Part shown: piece by piece, positions 50,781 to 62,084 of the stretch
How the letters are laid out: every line of letters starts with the position of its first letter
Numbering within the stretch: the stretch's first letter is position 1
Source of the DNA: Paragonimus westermani
Taxonomy: Eukaryota > Platyhelminthes > Trematoda > Plagiorchiida > Troglotrematidae
Assembly (NCBI GenBank): GCA_008508345.1
Contig: QNGE01000775.1
Location: 163,652 to 227,651 of the forward strand
DNA length: 64,000 nucleotides
Direction of reading: 5' to 3'
The notes under the pieces: model-generated
Database searches by the model: none
The model's input: only the letters and a program-made list of their open reading frames with translations
Told to the model about the DNA's origin: nothing
Program-made: the position numbers and the translations under genes

Positions 50781-53700
50781 GAGAGGCGATCACCACAGAC
50801 AATGATGACTTGGACGAACGTTACTGAAAGTGACTTCTAATATGTATTTCCTGCACAAATCTGACGGAGCATTTAAGAACATACTTTCCATTCTGTAAAT
50901 CGAGACCTCTGTCAGTGCCTGTAATTTAAGTGTCCCCACAGTTACTTGTGAATCTAACACTCGTTGCAACGTACACTGTTTAGCAACCAATACTCTTGGA
51001 GAAGTTTTAGGCGGCGGTTGGGCTTACATTATCAGGCGAAGTGTCACGAAACTTCTGATATAGATCCCATACTTGTTTTAGAGGCCAACCACATTAGATG
51101 ATCACCTTCAAACGATAACTTTATATGAGAAACCTTTCAAACCCCCAGCAGATACCTACTTAAACCCTGTAAGCAGGAGATGGACAACAATCTGTATGCG
51201 AAATTCTCGGATTTTGCTGTGCTGGTAAGTTTATACTAAAGAGGCTAGTAGGTGAACCTTCTTTATTGCCCTTGCCTTGCTTGATTGCTCAGATGTGGTT
51301 TGATCGGAATAAGCTGATGTTTGGTAGAAGCAATCGACCTCTTGTGCACAATCCTGCCCAACGTTTGGTTTGCTCTACTAACAATTATTGAGGATGCTGG
51401 CCAACTAGGCACCTGTTGCATCGCATACAGTTTAACAACCCAATTTAAAAACTTCGTTTTTGAACCTTGGTTAGTTCCCACATGAAGTGAATCGGTTCAT
51501 AACTGGCCGCTACACACCACTGGTTTTGAAACACGACATAAGAACGTTTTTACCTAACGTTATCTAATTAGCTGACACTGAAGACGAGCGTTGTAACAAT
51601 TTCAAGTGTCAATGGTACACGCGTCTTCTAATTAGGTTAATAAGATTTACAAAATATCTCTATTTACCTCACTTATGCGGCCGCTAATTATTACCCACAG
51701 TACAATTAATCACCTTGAATCATTATATCCCCTCTTTTTGTTCATCCGTAGTAATCTCGTATTTACTGCTGTACTACCTTGCTACATTCTATAGCGGTCC
51801 ACACTTACTAGCCATATGCAATCGTGGTTCCTAAGGCATGTTGACGAGTGTGTTAGTTATGGGAGATTTTAGCGCTTCTAGAAGAATCTCGTTCCGTGCC
51901 ACATTTGGCGTATGTGATCCGCTTAACACATTTTTCGTATTGAAACGGCAGCTACAACGGTTAGTCACAAGAAGCCGATTGAATTTCAGATCATTTTTTG
52001 GTTGTTTTAGAAAACCACGGGTTAGTTTTATTTGTCTACAAAGGCTCTTGCTTTATCCGGGTTAACAACATGATAAAATTCTTCTGGACGCCTCCTCTAA
52101 TGAAGCTCTCCGACCCGTTCTAAACTTTGTTAAGTTCGGTGCAAATACCACTGAGACATTTTTACCCTCTAGTGCAACCAAGGGAACTGTGGCTGTATTC
52201 TGACGACGTGACCGTCAAAGTGTAGTGTAGCAGAGGCTGAACATCAGCGACCTTGACAAGGATCGTATCTCACGCGATTTGTTGATCAAAGACAGTATAG
52301 AATGTCATCTATACGTCGGGCATTTCTTGTGGCAGTAAGTATAGATTCAGTATAGATTTGTGATGATGACCAGTCCACACACTACATGGAACTGGGTGAC
52401 TGAACAACAGGCTTTGAGGATAACGGTAATTTGAACGCATCCGCCGGACAGGATAAATTCATTTGATGTAATCAGCAGATAACATCACTCCATTTGATCA
52501 GTGTACTACAGTGTGCCCATCTTGTGTATGTCGTTGAATATAATCGCGCAGTTCGACCATTCTAATGTATACTGCTTGGTATATTCATATTTAGAAACAT
52601 TGTGATGCGAATCGATTTTTGCAGTAAAAAGAAATCAATATGATTTGTTGATAGGTCGGCTAGGGCCAGAGTGAAGGCAACAAAGCTGTTTCCACCTATG
52701 AGAGGATAGCTTGGGATATTTACTTTTAAACATGATGATATGTACGTTCTCAATTTTGCTCACGTCGAACTAACAGTTAGTAACTTATGTAAACGGTTTT
52801 GAATGAATAATTACTTAAACCAATACGTATGACATCAAGTTCTGCGTGAACACTCATACTTGAATGAGATGTGGATGTAACATGCTTCCAAACCTTTAGC
52901 CTGTGAGTGAAAGGCAACAGCACAATAGGTACGTTTTCACCAGCTTCTCCGTTTGAATCGGCACGACAAGTCGTCCATGGGTACCACGCGTTCCAGCCTT
53001 GCTTCAATGTCAGTGGGATTCTAGAATCTGTCGTTAAGCCAACCTCAGGATGTTCTGCATTACAACGAGTCGGCTAGAAAGTTGCTGTTGAAGTACCACA
53101 TGGAGAAAGGAGGGACTGTGGTAATTCTCTCAGCTGCAGTCCTGAGTGATGAGATAAAGCAGAGTTCGAAAAGAGAGCAGACAGTTATAACATTGTGTAC
53201 CAAGAATAAACATGGTTTATATATCGCAGACGCTTAGGCTACCCATTGCCACATGTGTCACCAGAAGGTGGACAATTGTTTAGTGAGAAATATCCTGGAC
53301 ATCTGTGAACTAAATGTGTTGATTTCCTACAGCGGTCTTATCTGACTAAAGAACGAAAGGAACTAATGTTCAACTTAACAGAACAAGGCTCAGCGTATGG
53401 ATAATGTAAGAGAATGTGGAGTTTACGCCATAGATATGTCACTGAAGGAAGCGGATTTTTGAAGATGTGCTCAACGGGTGTGCAATTTCATAGTAGCTTA
53501 TGTGAGTGTAGGCAAAGTGAGTGCTAGCTGCGATGTACACACTGCTTTCAAGGTGCAATTATCTTGTACCAAGGATGTAGCAATGAAGGGAGTGATATTT
53601 TCCCGTTTTGAAATTATATGCGGCTACCTAAATTTATCTTCTCGTTCAAAATGAAAACTTCAGTTTTCGTTGTCTATTCGTGTGCCTAGTTCTTTCATTG

Positions 53701-55017
53701 TTTTATGGTCAGTCCACAACGTAGAATTGCGCAACGAATTAAGTTTGATCTGCCATGATATCGGGCTTGTTACCTCTTAAACCCAATCAACTGTTTCAAA
53801 AATGCTCATTGTTTACGCATTTTGCTTTCGTGAGAGTGCTTTCCTTCTTTGGCCTGAAAGACTACATAGAGAATAGCAAAGCATGTGATGTGTTAAATGG
53901 TGTTACGTAACTGCATTCGCAAGAAAATGAACGACCGAGACCACTGCATCTCAAAAAGCCCGTTTCTGACCAGTTCCGATTACTCTACGAATGAAAATAT
54001 TTTCGTTGTTCCCAATTTCTTTTCAGCAGTGCACATTTTCTGATCGTCCATTAGCTCATCCAATATTTGTTTGTTCGAATCTACCTCATTTATGACTGTA
54101 GCGAACAGATTTGCCTTCACTTTTCTTGATTTACTGTTGGTTATTCACACTTCAATTATCGATTGGCAATCACAGAGTCCTTTCACTATTGTCCCTTCTT
54201 ATCAGACCCAGGAATTACTCGGGGCCACTTTCGACGTTAATATTGGTGAATCAAAACTTTCTGTTGTACATCTGTCCACTTATTAGTTATTACTGCATCC
54301 GGAGATACATTTATACACTTCCGAGCCGCAATGAGCTTATTTATCTAATACGAACTGGTGAAAACCCAAGCTTAATTATATCATACGGAGACAGAAGTAA
54401 ACGTGCACAGGAAGCTTCTCATGTACCTAAGGTATGAAATAACGTTGGACGCCGTTTCAACCCACCGCCTGTATCCTGTCTGAAACAGAACCGACTGAAA
54501 GCTGCGTGAATTCCGCCAATTTCATGCGACCGGTTGCAAAGTTGAGATCATCATCATCATCATCATCTGGAATGTCAATTCCTTAACATAATATCAGCCA
54601 GCTTTTGGGGTGTGTTGGAAATCACTTTTCACATTCCTGTTATTTTCTCAGTCCTCGAAAAATAACACTGTTTAACGTTTATCGTTCACGTAGTGTTACT
54701 TGTATAAATGTTGGTCTAGCTGTATTCGGGGTGACCCTCTGGAGTAATGCGTTTCTACAATAGTGAAACCAGTGTTTCAATTTTGCATTACTGACAAGTA
54801 TAACAAGAAGTAGAACAGTGGTGAAGTTAGCCCTTTTGTCGTGACTAATCCAGTCCAAAATTAGCCTTAGGTGCAAATGGACTGTGGCATTTTCATGGAA
54901 CATCAGTTACAATGTATCTTCAAGAGCTGCCGAAGCGCGATAAATCGCTGTAATTATATGTTTATCTCTGATGACGTTAATATGGATTCACTTCACACAA
55001 GATACCGTTGAAAAAGT
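50781..55017 (+). other. Intron sequence
   Basis: No exon or repeat copy was recognised, apart from the ATC microsatellite at 54547. A strong acceptor-like tract ends at 53997 (ttcttttcag), but the sequence after it meets a stop in every phase within about 25 codons and has no donor. Confidence 0.45.
54547..54567 (+). repeat. (ATC)7 microsatellite
   Basis: Seven perfect tandem ATC units. It is likely length-polymorphic but otherwise unremarkable. Confidence 0.95.
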
Positions 55018-55275
55018 TCAATGACTTCTGTAATTTCAGCACGAACAGAAGTCCCAACCGTGAGGTGTCTGGGTGTACTTAACAACTATAATGTCTCTTC
55101 ATGGGACGATTGGCCAATATGAGCGTTGCGCACATATCAATGTGCCGAGCGTTCGGCTATGCTGATTGGACCGTGAGTAGTTTGATGTCAGCATCGCACT
55201 GGTTACCAAGGTTGACCCATGAAAGCGTGGCCAGAGTCCAAATTCCGGCCGTAACAAGCAGCTGATTATAATTCG
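55018..55275 (+). mobile_element. SINE 5' domain and tRNA-like head fragment
   Basis: It aligns to 49470-49715 over its length: 'caatgacttctgtaatttc', 'gaagtcccaaccgtgagg', 'atgtctcttcatgggacgattgg', 'gagcgttcggctatgctgatt', 'catgaaagcgtggccagagtccaaattccggccgtaacaag'. The copy stops just after the tRNA-like head, so the body is missing. This independent copy confirms that the 5' domain is part of the element. Confidence 0.7.
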
Positions 55276-57845
55276 TTCATATATGACATGGAAAAACGTC
55301 ATTTTAGTGTAAGCACCTACGTGTAGTGTTAACCTGAAAGCTGTAAGTCCGTGATAAACAACGACAAACGGCAGGGTGGAAGGGGACATTTTGCACCGCT
55401 TGACTAGCGTTGATCAGCCGTGTGTGCTTCATTGCTTGTTTGAAATCAGCCTGCCAATGTCGTATATCGTCAGCTGGTATCAGAGAAGTGCCTTTGTGGC
55501 CGATCCAGTGAGCTCAGTTGGATGTCGTTGTTTCACAGAACAGCTGCGTCATTATGACAAGCAACAAAAACCGTTGTAGTGGATAGTTCAAAACACTGGA
55601 CAACCAGTTTTTTAGAGATTTATAAAATATCGGCAATGTGAAAATATTGTTATTTTGTAACCGCAGCCATGCGACATAAAAAGTGGGTCGAACGGAGATT
55701 AATCACTGCGGTAAAACGCTTTTCACAACTGGTTAGTATAAAACGGCTCGCAACACTTTCAACACTGCGTTCCCAGAGACTATAGCAACCACAGTTAAGA
55801 GCTCGAAATAACTGACGATCATGCACGCTATAATCGATTGCTGACAGAAGGGTGCAGAAAACAGTGTCCGCTGCGAGCTACGAGCATTGCGTTTGCCTTT
55901 TACGGGTTGTGGGTTCACGTGGCATGGACTGAGGAGAGCCGCAATTAAATTCATTTACGAGATAGTCGTCACCTACTGTGGTAAGTGCTCCGTCACACCT
56001 GCTTTTCAAACTAGCTGTGATTCTGCCCATGTATGACGCGCTGTTTGAACGGACGTGAGTAGTGCGATGAAAAACTTAATAAAAAAAGGCGGTCAAGAAA
56101 GTATAGAGGAATGTGAATGCGCAAGACGTTTTGGGACTGCACCGAACTGCTTTTGTGAGGAGGCAGTAATACGTCATTTGTCTATGAGAAAGCACTGGAC
56201 ATTTTGATTCCAAGCGTTACGTCCTCAACTCACACCATCACGTCGTAATTCTGTCGAAGATTCATAAAAGTATTCAGGTAGCAATACTGATGAAAACTGT
56301 AACACCGTTAGTCTAAACCAACTAGAACTGTTGCTTATCACTTATGCGATAGCACAGTTCAGAACCATGTAACGGTGTTCACTTAAATACCGATAACGGT
56401 AGCGAGACTTTTTGACAGCACCGATTGAGCAATGATTAAAATTTGAACAAAGGATATTAGGAAGCATCCTTTTTACAGCCATCATCCTTGATTGGAAAGT
56501 CTTTTATTTTTCGATCTCAACGCACCCAGTAGGACGGAATGTTTCCTCAAGCACTATATAAAATCGAGTCGATCTCCCTCAAATTTGCTGTATTAAGTGC
56601 ACGCGGTGGTAGAACACGCTTTGATCTAGGCAACATTAGTTTACTTGACGGTTTGCTGAGGAGTATTCACTTACTCAACTATCATTTCTCCCCAGACCAC
56701 TTGTGTGACACTCCACCGTTTACCTGACATCACACAATTCCATCGACCTCGTTATACTAACGAAAGGTTTTAGCCGAACCATTTGGCGACTATTCCATTT
56801 CACGAAGTTGAACGTAAGCATGGGCATGCTAGTCATTCGATGATGATATTATTTCTATGAAAAGTTGTTATTTTCCCCGTGTAATTTGACAAAAGGAGTA
56901 TGGGTTGACTGTTCGGAGTCCACCAGAGTGTGGTTTTGACGAACTTTTATTATAATTGGTTATCTCTAAAAAATAGTAGTACACTACCTAGCATCATGCG
57001 GAAAAGTGAGTGGCTGCAACGTTCCAGTAAGGCACCCTAATGAATTTGTGGATTTCACTTACTGAGAAAATCGAGACAAATAATTCGTAAATCTTCACTC
57101 ATTGAAGCTAAGAGATTTACTGCAAAAGGAAGTATCCCAAATTCCGTTCAGTTGAAATGAACAGATACTTCAAACTGGCACTAAAACGATGAAGTGCTAA
57201 ATGAGTTTTCAAAACCCATCATAACACCAAATTTCTACCTTGTGATACTCAATCGTTCGACCTTATCTTTACAGAACAACCTGAGCACAGGCTTGATCAA
57301 ATGATTTCAAAGACAACCGAATGACAGTGTCTGATTATTCAGGGTCATGGAATTCGAATCAGCAAACACATATCGCGTTGCCCATCGATAACACACATAA
57401 GTTACACCAAATCTGAAAAAGCGAGTAACAACACACCATACAGGATGTTACTGTTTGCATACCACATTCTACCGGTTGCATTTCGTTCCGAACCGTCGCG
57501 GACGATGTTAACAGTTTCTTGTCATATACTTGTTTTTTCTGTTCGTTTTGCAATCTGTTACCACAAATTTTAACCAGTTCTAGTCCGTAAAGAATATGAG
57601 GAGTCATGTGAAAACAAACATCCGTTGAATAAGAGTCGGCATTCTGCAAAAGTTATTTCTGTGATCGATATCGGGTAAAAGCTACGCGGTACTACCCGCG
57701 ACAGTGCCATCTATTCGAATCTGTTTTATACGTTAAAATGCCTACTATGTTTCGAAAATAATTATCTGAAATTTTACCTTGGAAGTTGTTCACATAACTG
57801 CAAACAGCACGAATAAACATCCCTTCGTTTGATTCTTCTCTTCAG
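55276..57845 (+). other. Intron sequence before the SEA exon
   Basis: I looked here for a SEA first-half exon (phase 1 to 0) and did not find one with both domain resemblance and splice sites. The end of the stretch is a strong acceptor, ttctcttcag at 57836-57845. Confidence 0.45.
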
Positions 57846-58116
57846 CTTCACCTGGCATCTAAGCTCGGTGATGATGAACTCTTGGTTCGAACTTACTATG
57901 GTACCGAATTCAAAAGCTTCTACAACGGGTCAGTTTGGGCTATAGCTCAAGTGAAGTTTGACTTAAATGATTCGCTGGCTGCCCGATACACTCAGGATCA
58001 TGTGCAGGCTCACTTGATAACCGGTGGTACAAAATTGCTGAAGTTGCTGATGAACACCACGGTCAGTTCTCCAACTGATTTCGGACAGGTCAACATATCC
58101 ACGTTTGTTGTTCACG
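57846..58116 (+). CDS. SEA-domain C-terminal-half exon (exon C)
   Basis: This exon of 90 codons plus one base is bounded by a strong acceptor (CAG at 57843-57845) and a donor (gtaagc at 58117). It starts in phase 0 and ends in phase 1. It encodes the second half of a SEA domain: 'VRTYYGTEFKSFYNGSVWAI', then 'VKFDLNDSLAARY', a helix region and a closing 'FGQVNISTFVVH' strand. The Gly-Ser-Val triplet at 57927-57935 is at the position where SEA domains of mucins cleave themselves. Four N-glycosylation sequons (NGS, NDS, NTT, NIS) support an extracellular location. Phase-1 splicing to 61938 creates an Ala codon and leads directly into an EGF module, the SEA-EGF order common in membrane glycoproteins. 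The first half of the domain must come from another exon (see 39559). Confidence 0.82.
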
Positions 58117-61100
58117 GTAAGCAACGTTTGATTTAAGAGCTTTTGATATTGAGTTGATGGATACCACAAACGGATCGAGGAGGAACTGAATAAAGACCCA
58201 CTATGATAGACACTGCGCCGTCAACACGAGAAAAACTGCCATAACCGTCTTAACGTGGTGGAAGCTGATCGTGTTACCGATCCGGTTATTTTCGACAGCA
58301 TAAGATTACATTCCTACCTGACGAACTGTAGGTTCTATCGGGGATTTTGCGTTAATCGAGCAAGCAGAAAACAACAATGGGTAAGTAAGAGATGGACCGC
58401 TGTTCAAATTTACCTCAGAATTGCGACACATTTGCGTTCATCCTCATCACAAGTCCTGTCGGAATTGGAAGATAGTAACCCATCGGCGGGTTGGTTCTTT
58501 TGCCAGATACCACAGAATTACTGACGTCCATAGACGAGAACAAATGTCTAGAGCGTTTGCAGAAAACTCTGCCCTCTAATTATTCCAGGTGGCTCAAAGT
58601 TGATGCTCATAAAAGAGATGTACAAGTTTATCATAGTTCACCGAAGACATACAGACCGTCGTTGAGTGTTGTCATTCTTCAGGTAGACGGTTACTAGATG
58701 ATCCGTGATCAAAAGTCTTACCATGTAGAGGTTAAAACCTTAAGGTAATATGCAATAATTCACTCGCGAGTTGTCTTTGTTTCAGATTTCCGTCCAAGCG
58801 GAGGTCTTTTCGATCTTATCACAAATAAACCCTCATTGAGAGGTGGATTTTCAGAGTAGCGTAAATACAAAAACAGTGGACAGTAGACAGACTTTTGCAA
58901 TCGATGTTGAATGACCTATGAAGAAGAGTCCGCCCATTATAAAGAAGAATGAGAAAAATAATCTTCAAAATTCTTTACCAAATTTGCCTCTGCGTGTTAG
59001 TGTTTGGACTTGAAGTATGGTTGTCTCGTGTCCACTATTGCGTTCCCTCAGAGTCGTCAATGCAGTGATATGAAACACTGTGTTTCACGCTGTCATGCGA
59101 CTTTGTAAAGAATTCAGTGAACTGAAAACAAAGCAAGAAAGATGGCAGAATTTTGGACAATCTTATATTTATTTAATCTAGTGTGAGTGTTTGAAAAAGT
59201 CATGAAGCAGTACATGTTTGTCATAGCATGTAGCAATAACAGTTGAACAAATTTAACGGTAGAGCCCAAAATGTGATAATCGAAGTCGATCGATGATATC
59301 TTAAAAGCTTTTGTGGGTGCAGTGTTGGCTACCGTTGCAAGAGCTATCTAAGTTTATTGATTACATAGTATTTGGTATTAGTGTTGAGGAGGACTGATAT
59401 AAGAATTTGTTTCCTTTCTTGCGTAACGGAGATCTTGACATCTCGTGGCAGAAGGCTGACTGCTTTGAACCCAGTTTAACGACCCCATCCTGTTTTTGCC
59501 AAGCGAACACAGTCAGCTGATCTCATTTGCTTAGACACATCCAGAAAAACTTTGATAATTTGTCTATTTATTACTTACGCTGTTGATATTTCCTCTAACC
59601 GCCTAGCCCTCGAATTAGGCTGAAATTTTTACGCGAAATATGCTCCCATATAATGCCCTGCTCTCCCTTGTTAGTTGCATACATGAAATGGTAACTGAAC
59701 GAGTAAAGGATTGGGTGCACACAGGCAGAACAGTGAAGTTTGTTTACTTATCTATCAAAATCTGGTTCTGCTGACGTGTGAAACATGCCTGAATATTCGA
59801 AATTTCCTCCAGTGGACGAATAAACGAGATAGGCGATGAAATGAGGAGAGAATTGCGGACTAGCAATAGACATATGAATAAATGATTCAAATGTCATGTC
59901 TACACTAATCGGAAAGTAATTCATTCAGGCAATCCATATTGGATTTGCAGAAGCAAACGAAAGGCAATATGAACACAATAGAAAAGTATGGAAGACAACA
60001 CGACTACAGTAACAATAACGATGAAAACATAATTACAGACCGTGTGCAGTTGTACAAGAGATTATCAAGATAGTGTTAAGTTTACCACCATCTACATCTT
60101 AACACACAGAGATGGTTTCTTACGCTGTATAGCTAGCACCTCAGAGGAAGCTGAAACACCTCTGCTAACAGTCTGAAAAACATCACGAAACACCGTCGTG
60201 GGATCTACTATGTGAGCGCATACGAACAAATATTCTGTTGTGGCACTCCTAGTCGTCCAGGTTTTGTTACTCAAAAGTCCATGCAGGATGAGTTCAGAGG
60301 TTCGATTGTGTGTTATGTTGAGTTTACGGCCTACGTACTGCAATCTGCTTGGTTAAGTGAGTGCATAAATAAGCTGTGAGTTGGCTAGTGCCGGCACTAG
60401 GCCTGCCTTAGCAGTTGAAGACACATGTGCTGTTGTGTGCGCACAATGAGCTTGATCGAAATATATTGGAAGCTCACAGTTGGCTTGCACTTTTGATAGA
60501 ACAGAGGCTGACTCGGTTAGGTGTTTTCTAAGGGATCCACTGTTTACCTTCTTATAGTGTTGAGCCTTCCAATGAAACGGATGGAAGATTTTGTTCAATA
60601 CAACGCCCATTGAATCACATTAGATACGATTGAATAATCGGGTACAAACGTCCGGTCACACTTGCCGGTTGAATTACCGATTGCCTCAAGAGGAGTTACA
60701 GAAACTGTCCTACTAAATCCAACCGATGACTCCACTATTAGAACTTACCGCAAGATCGAAACGACAGAAACCAATGACTTGTTGAGAAATATTGTGATTA
60801 CTGGATAATGGTAAGAGAATGTGGTGAGCGTCCGCGGCGTGGATGTGTACGATTTGAGCTTTAACTAGAGTGAAGCTCCGGTGTTGTTTTCGGGAGAAGT
60901 CGGCTGGAACATCTACCGGAATGCAGACTTTTGCAGTCGGTTATAGATGGTGTTAAAAACACACTAACCACAATCCCAGTACTGGTTGCATGAAGTATTT
61001 TCAACAAACGATTTTACGTAGCGCACTCACTTTGTCGCAACTGATTCTCGTAAGTTGACTGGCAGCAGTGATCACATATCTGCTTGATGAGCTAAAACTG

Positions 61101-61937
61101 ATTTTGACATGGAACGTCATGAGTCAACAAAATTCTATCAACTTGGTGCTGTCTGTCACTTCCCATCGGTCTGGATATAGGTGGTCCGTCCTTGGTTGCA
61201 AGCTTGCGGATAGTATGGGTAAGAGATTGCAAAGGTGAAATGTCGTTAACGCCCGACCTCCTACTTGAATTTGATTGCTTGTGACCTCTTGTTCCATCGT
61301 GTGCACATGGACGTCAGAACCGCTCTCGGACGATGTGGGTACATCTGAAACAAAATTCCCGGGAATAATTGCTGGAGTTAGTAGTTGCATTCTACTAATT
61401 CTAATCAATTTATCAGTTCAAATGTTTGTGGGACGTATTGCTCCACCGAAAATCCACTACCTAAATTTATGAGTGTTCGAAGCAGTATATTTGTTCAGCA
61501 GAACATTTCACTCCAAACCATTATGGCTAACCAAGGAGACGGCTGCTTCTGCGATTGTTTACATATTGATAGTTACTCCTCATAGCTGTTGCATTTCTCT
61601 TTTACAATGTTTGTCTAACTTCAGAGCTTAAATGACTTATTGCGACCACGTGGTTTAGAGATTACGTGTATGAACTGTCATTCTAACACTTGCTCACAGG
61701 TCACGGTTTCGATTTTCCGACTTGCTCGTTGTTGATGAAACTCAATCGGGTTGAAGAGGTTCTCACTCATTTCGTGTGCAATCAACGGAACCAACTACTT
61801 AAAACGCTTTGATGTCCTTAGATAAGTGTACACACCGCTTCGGCTTGCTGCGACTTCATGTTAACTTAAAGCTTTTATAGTTCGTTAATTCCAAAAAATA
61901 CCATTCACAATCTTTTCTGCTTTGGTTTCCACCACAG
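58117..61937 (+). other. Intron between the SEA exon and the third EGF exon
   Basis: This is a 3.8 kb intron with a gtaagc donor and an acceptor ccaccacag. It holds an aged SINE copy near 60.9 kb. Other open frames, including one before a gtaagt at 58380, show no domain. Confidence 0.65.
60840..60985 (+). mobile_element. Aged SINE body
   Basis: 'gtggatgtgtacgatttgagctttaactagagtgaagctc' and 'tgttttcgggagaagtcggctgg', followed by 'ggaatgcagacttttgcag', follow the order of the family body with heavy divergence. There is no recognisable head. Confidence 0.5.
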
Positions 61938-62084
61938 CCGTGGACCCATGCACTGCCGGTCGACATGACTGTTCCGTGAATGCCGTATGCAAAGTAATAT
62001 CTCCAGGAATATATACCTGCGAATGCAATACATTCACGATTGATGTTTCCAATGAGAACTTCTATCCTGGACGTCGATGTGTAT
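61938..62084 (+). CDS. EGF-like exon following the SEA domain (exon D)
   Basis: A 147-base exon, phase 1 at both ends, lies between a strong acceptor (ccaccacag at 61937) and a consensus donor (gtaagt at 62085). It encodes one EGF-like domain with six cysteines: 'VDPCTAGRHDCSVNAVC', 'YTCEC' and 'YPGRRC'. The layout, with His-Asp-Cys-Ser before the third cysteine and Tyr-Thr-Cys-Glu-Cys, resembles the EGF type of nidogen- and fibrillin-like proteins. The usual calcium ligand pair is reduced to 'VDP', so calcium binding is doubtful. It joins in frame to the SEA exon at 58116. The phase-1 donor means the gene continues downstream. A transmembrane segment or further modules are expected beyond 64 kb but are not seen here. 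Confidence 0.85.

Noticed and set aside
53986..54100. Exon after the strong acceptor ttcttttcag at 53997
   Set aside because: All three phases reach a stop within about 25 codons and no donor is present.
58255..58380. Extra exon between SEA and EGF ending at gtaagt (58380)
   Set aside because: No domain or acceptor, and exons C and D already join in phase without it.
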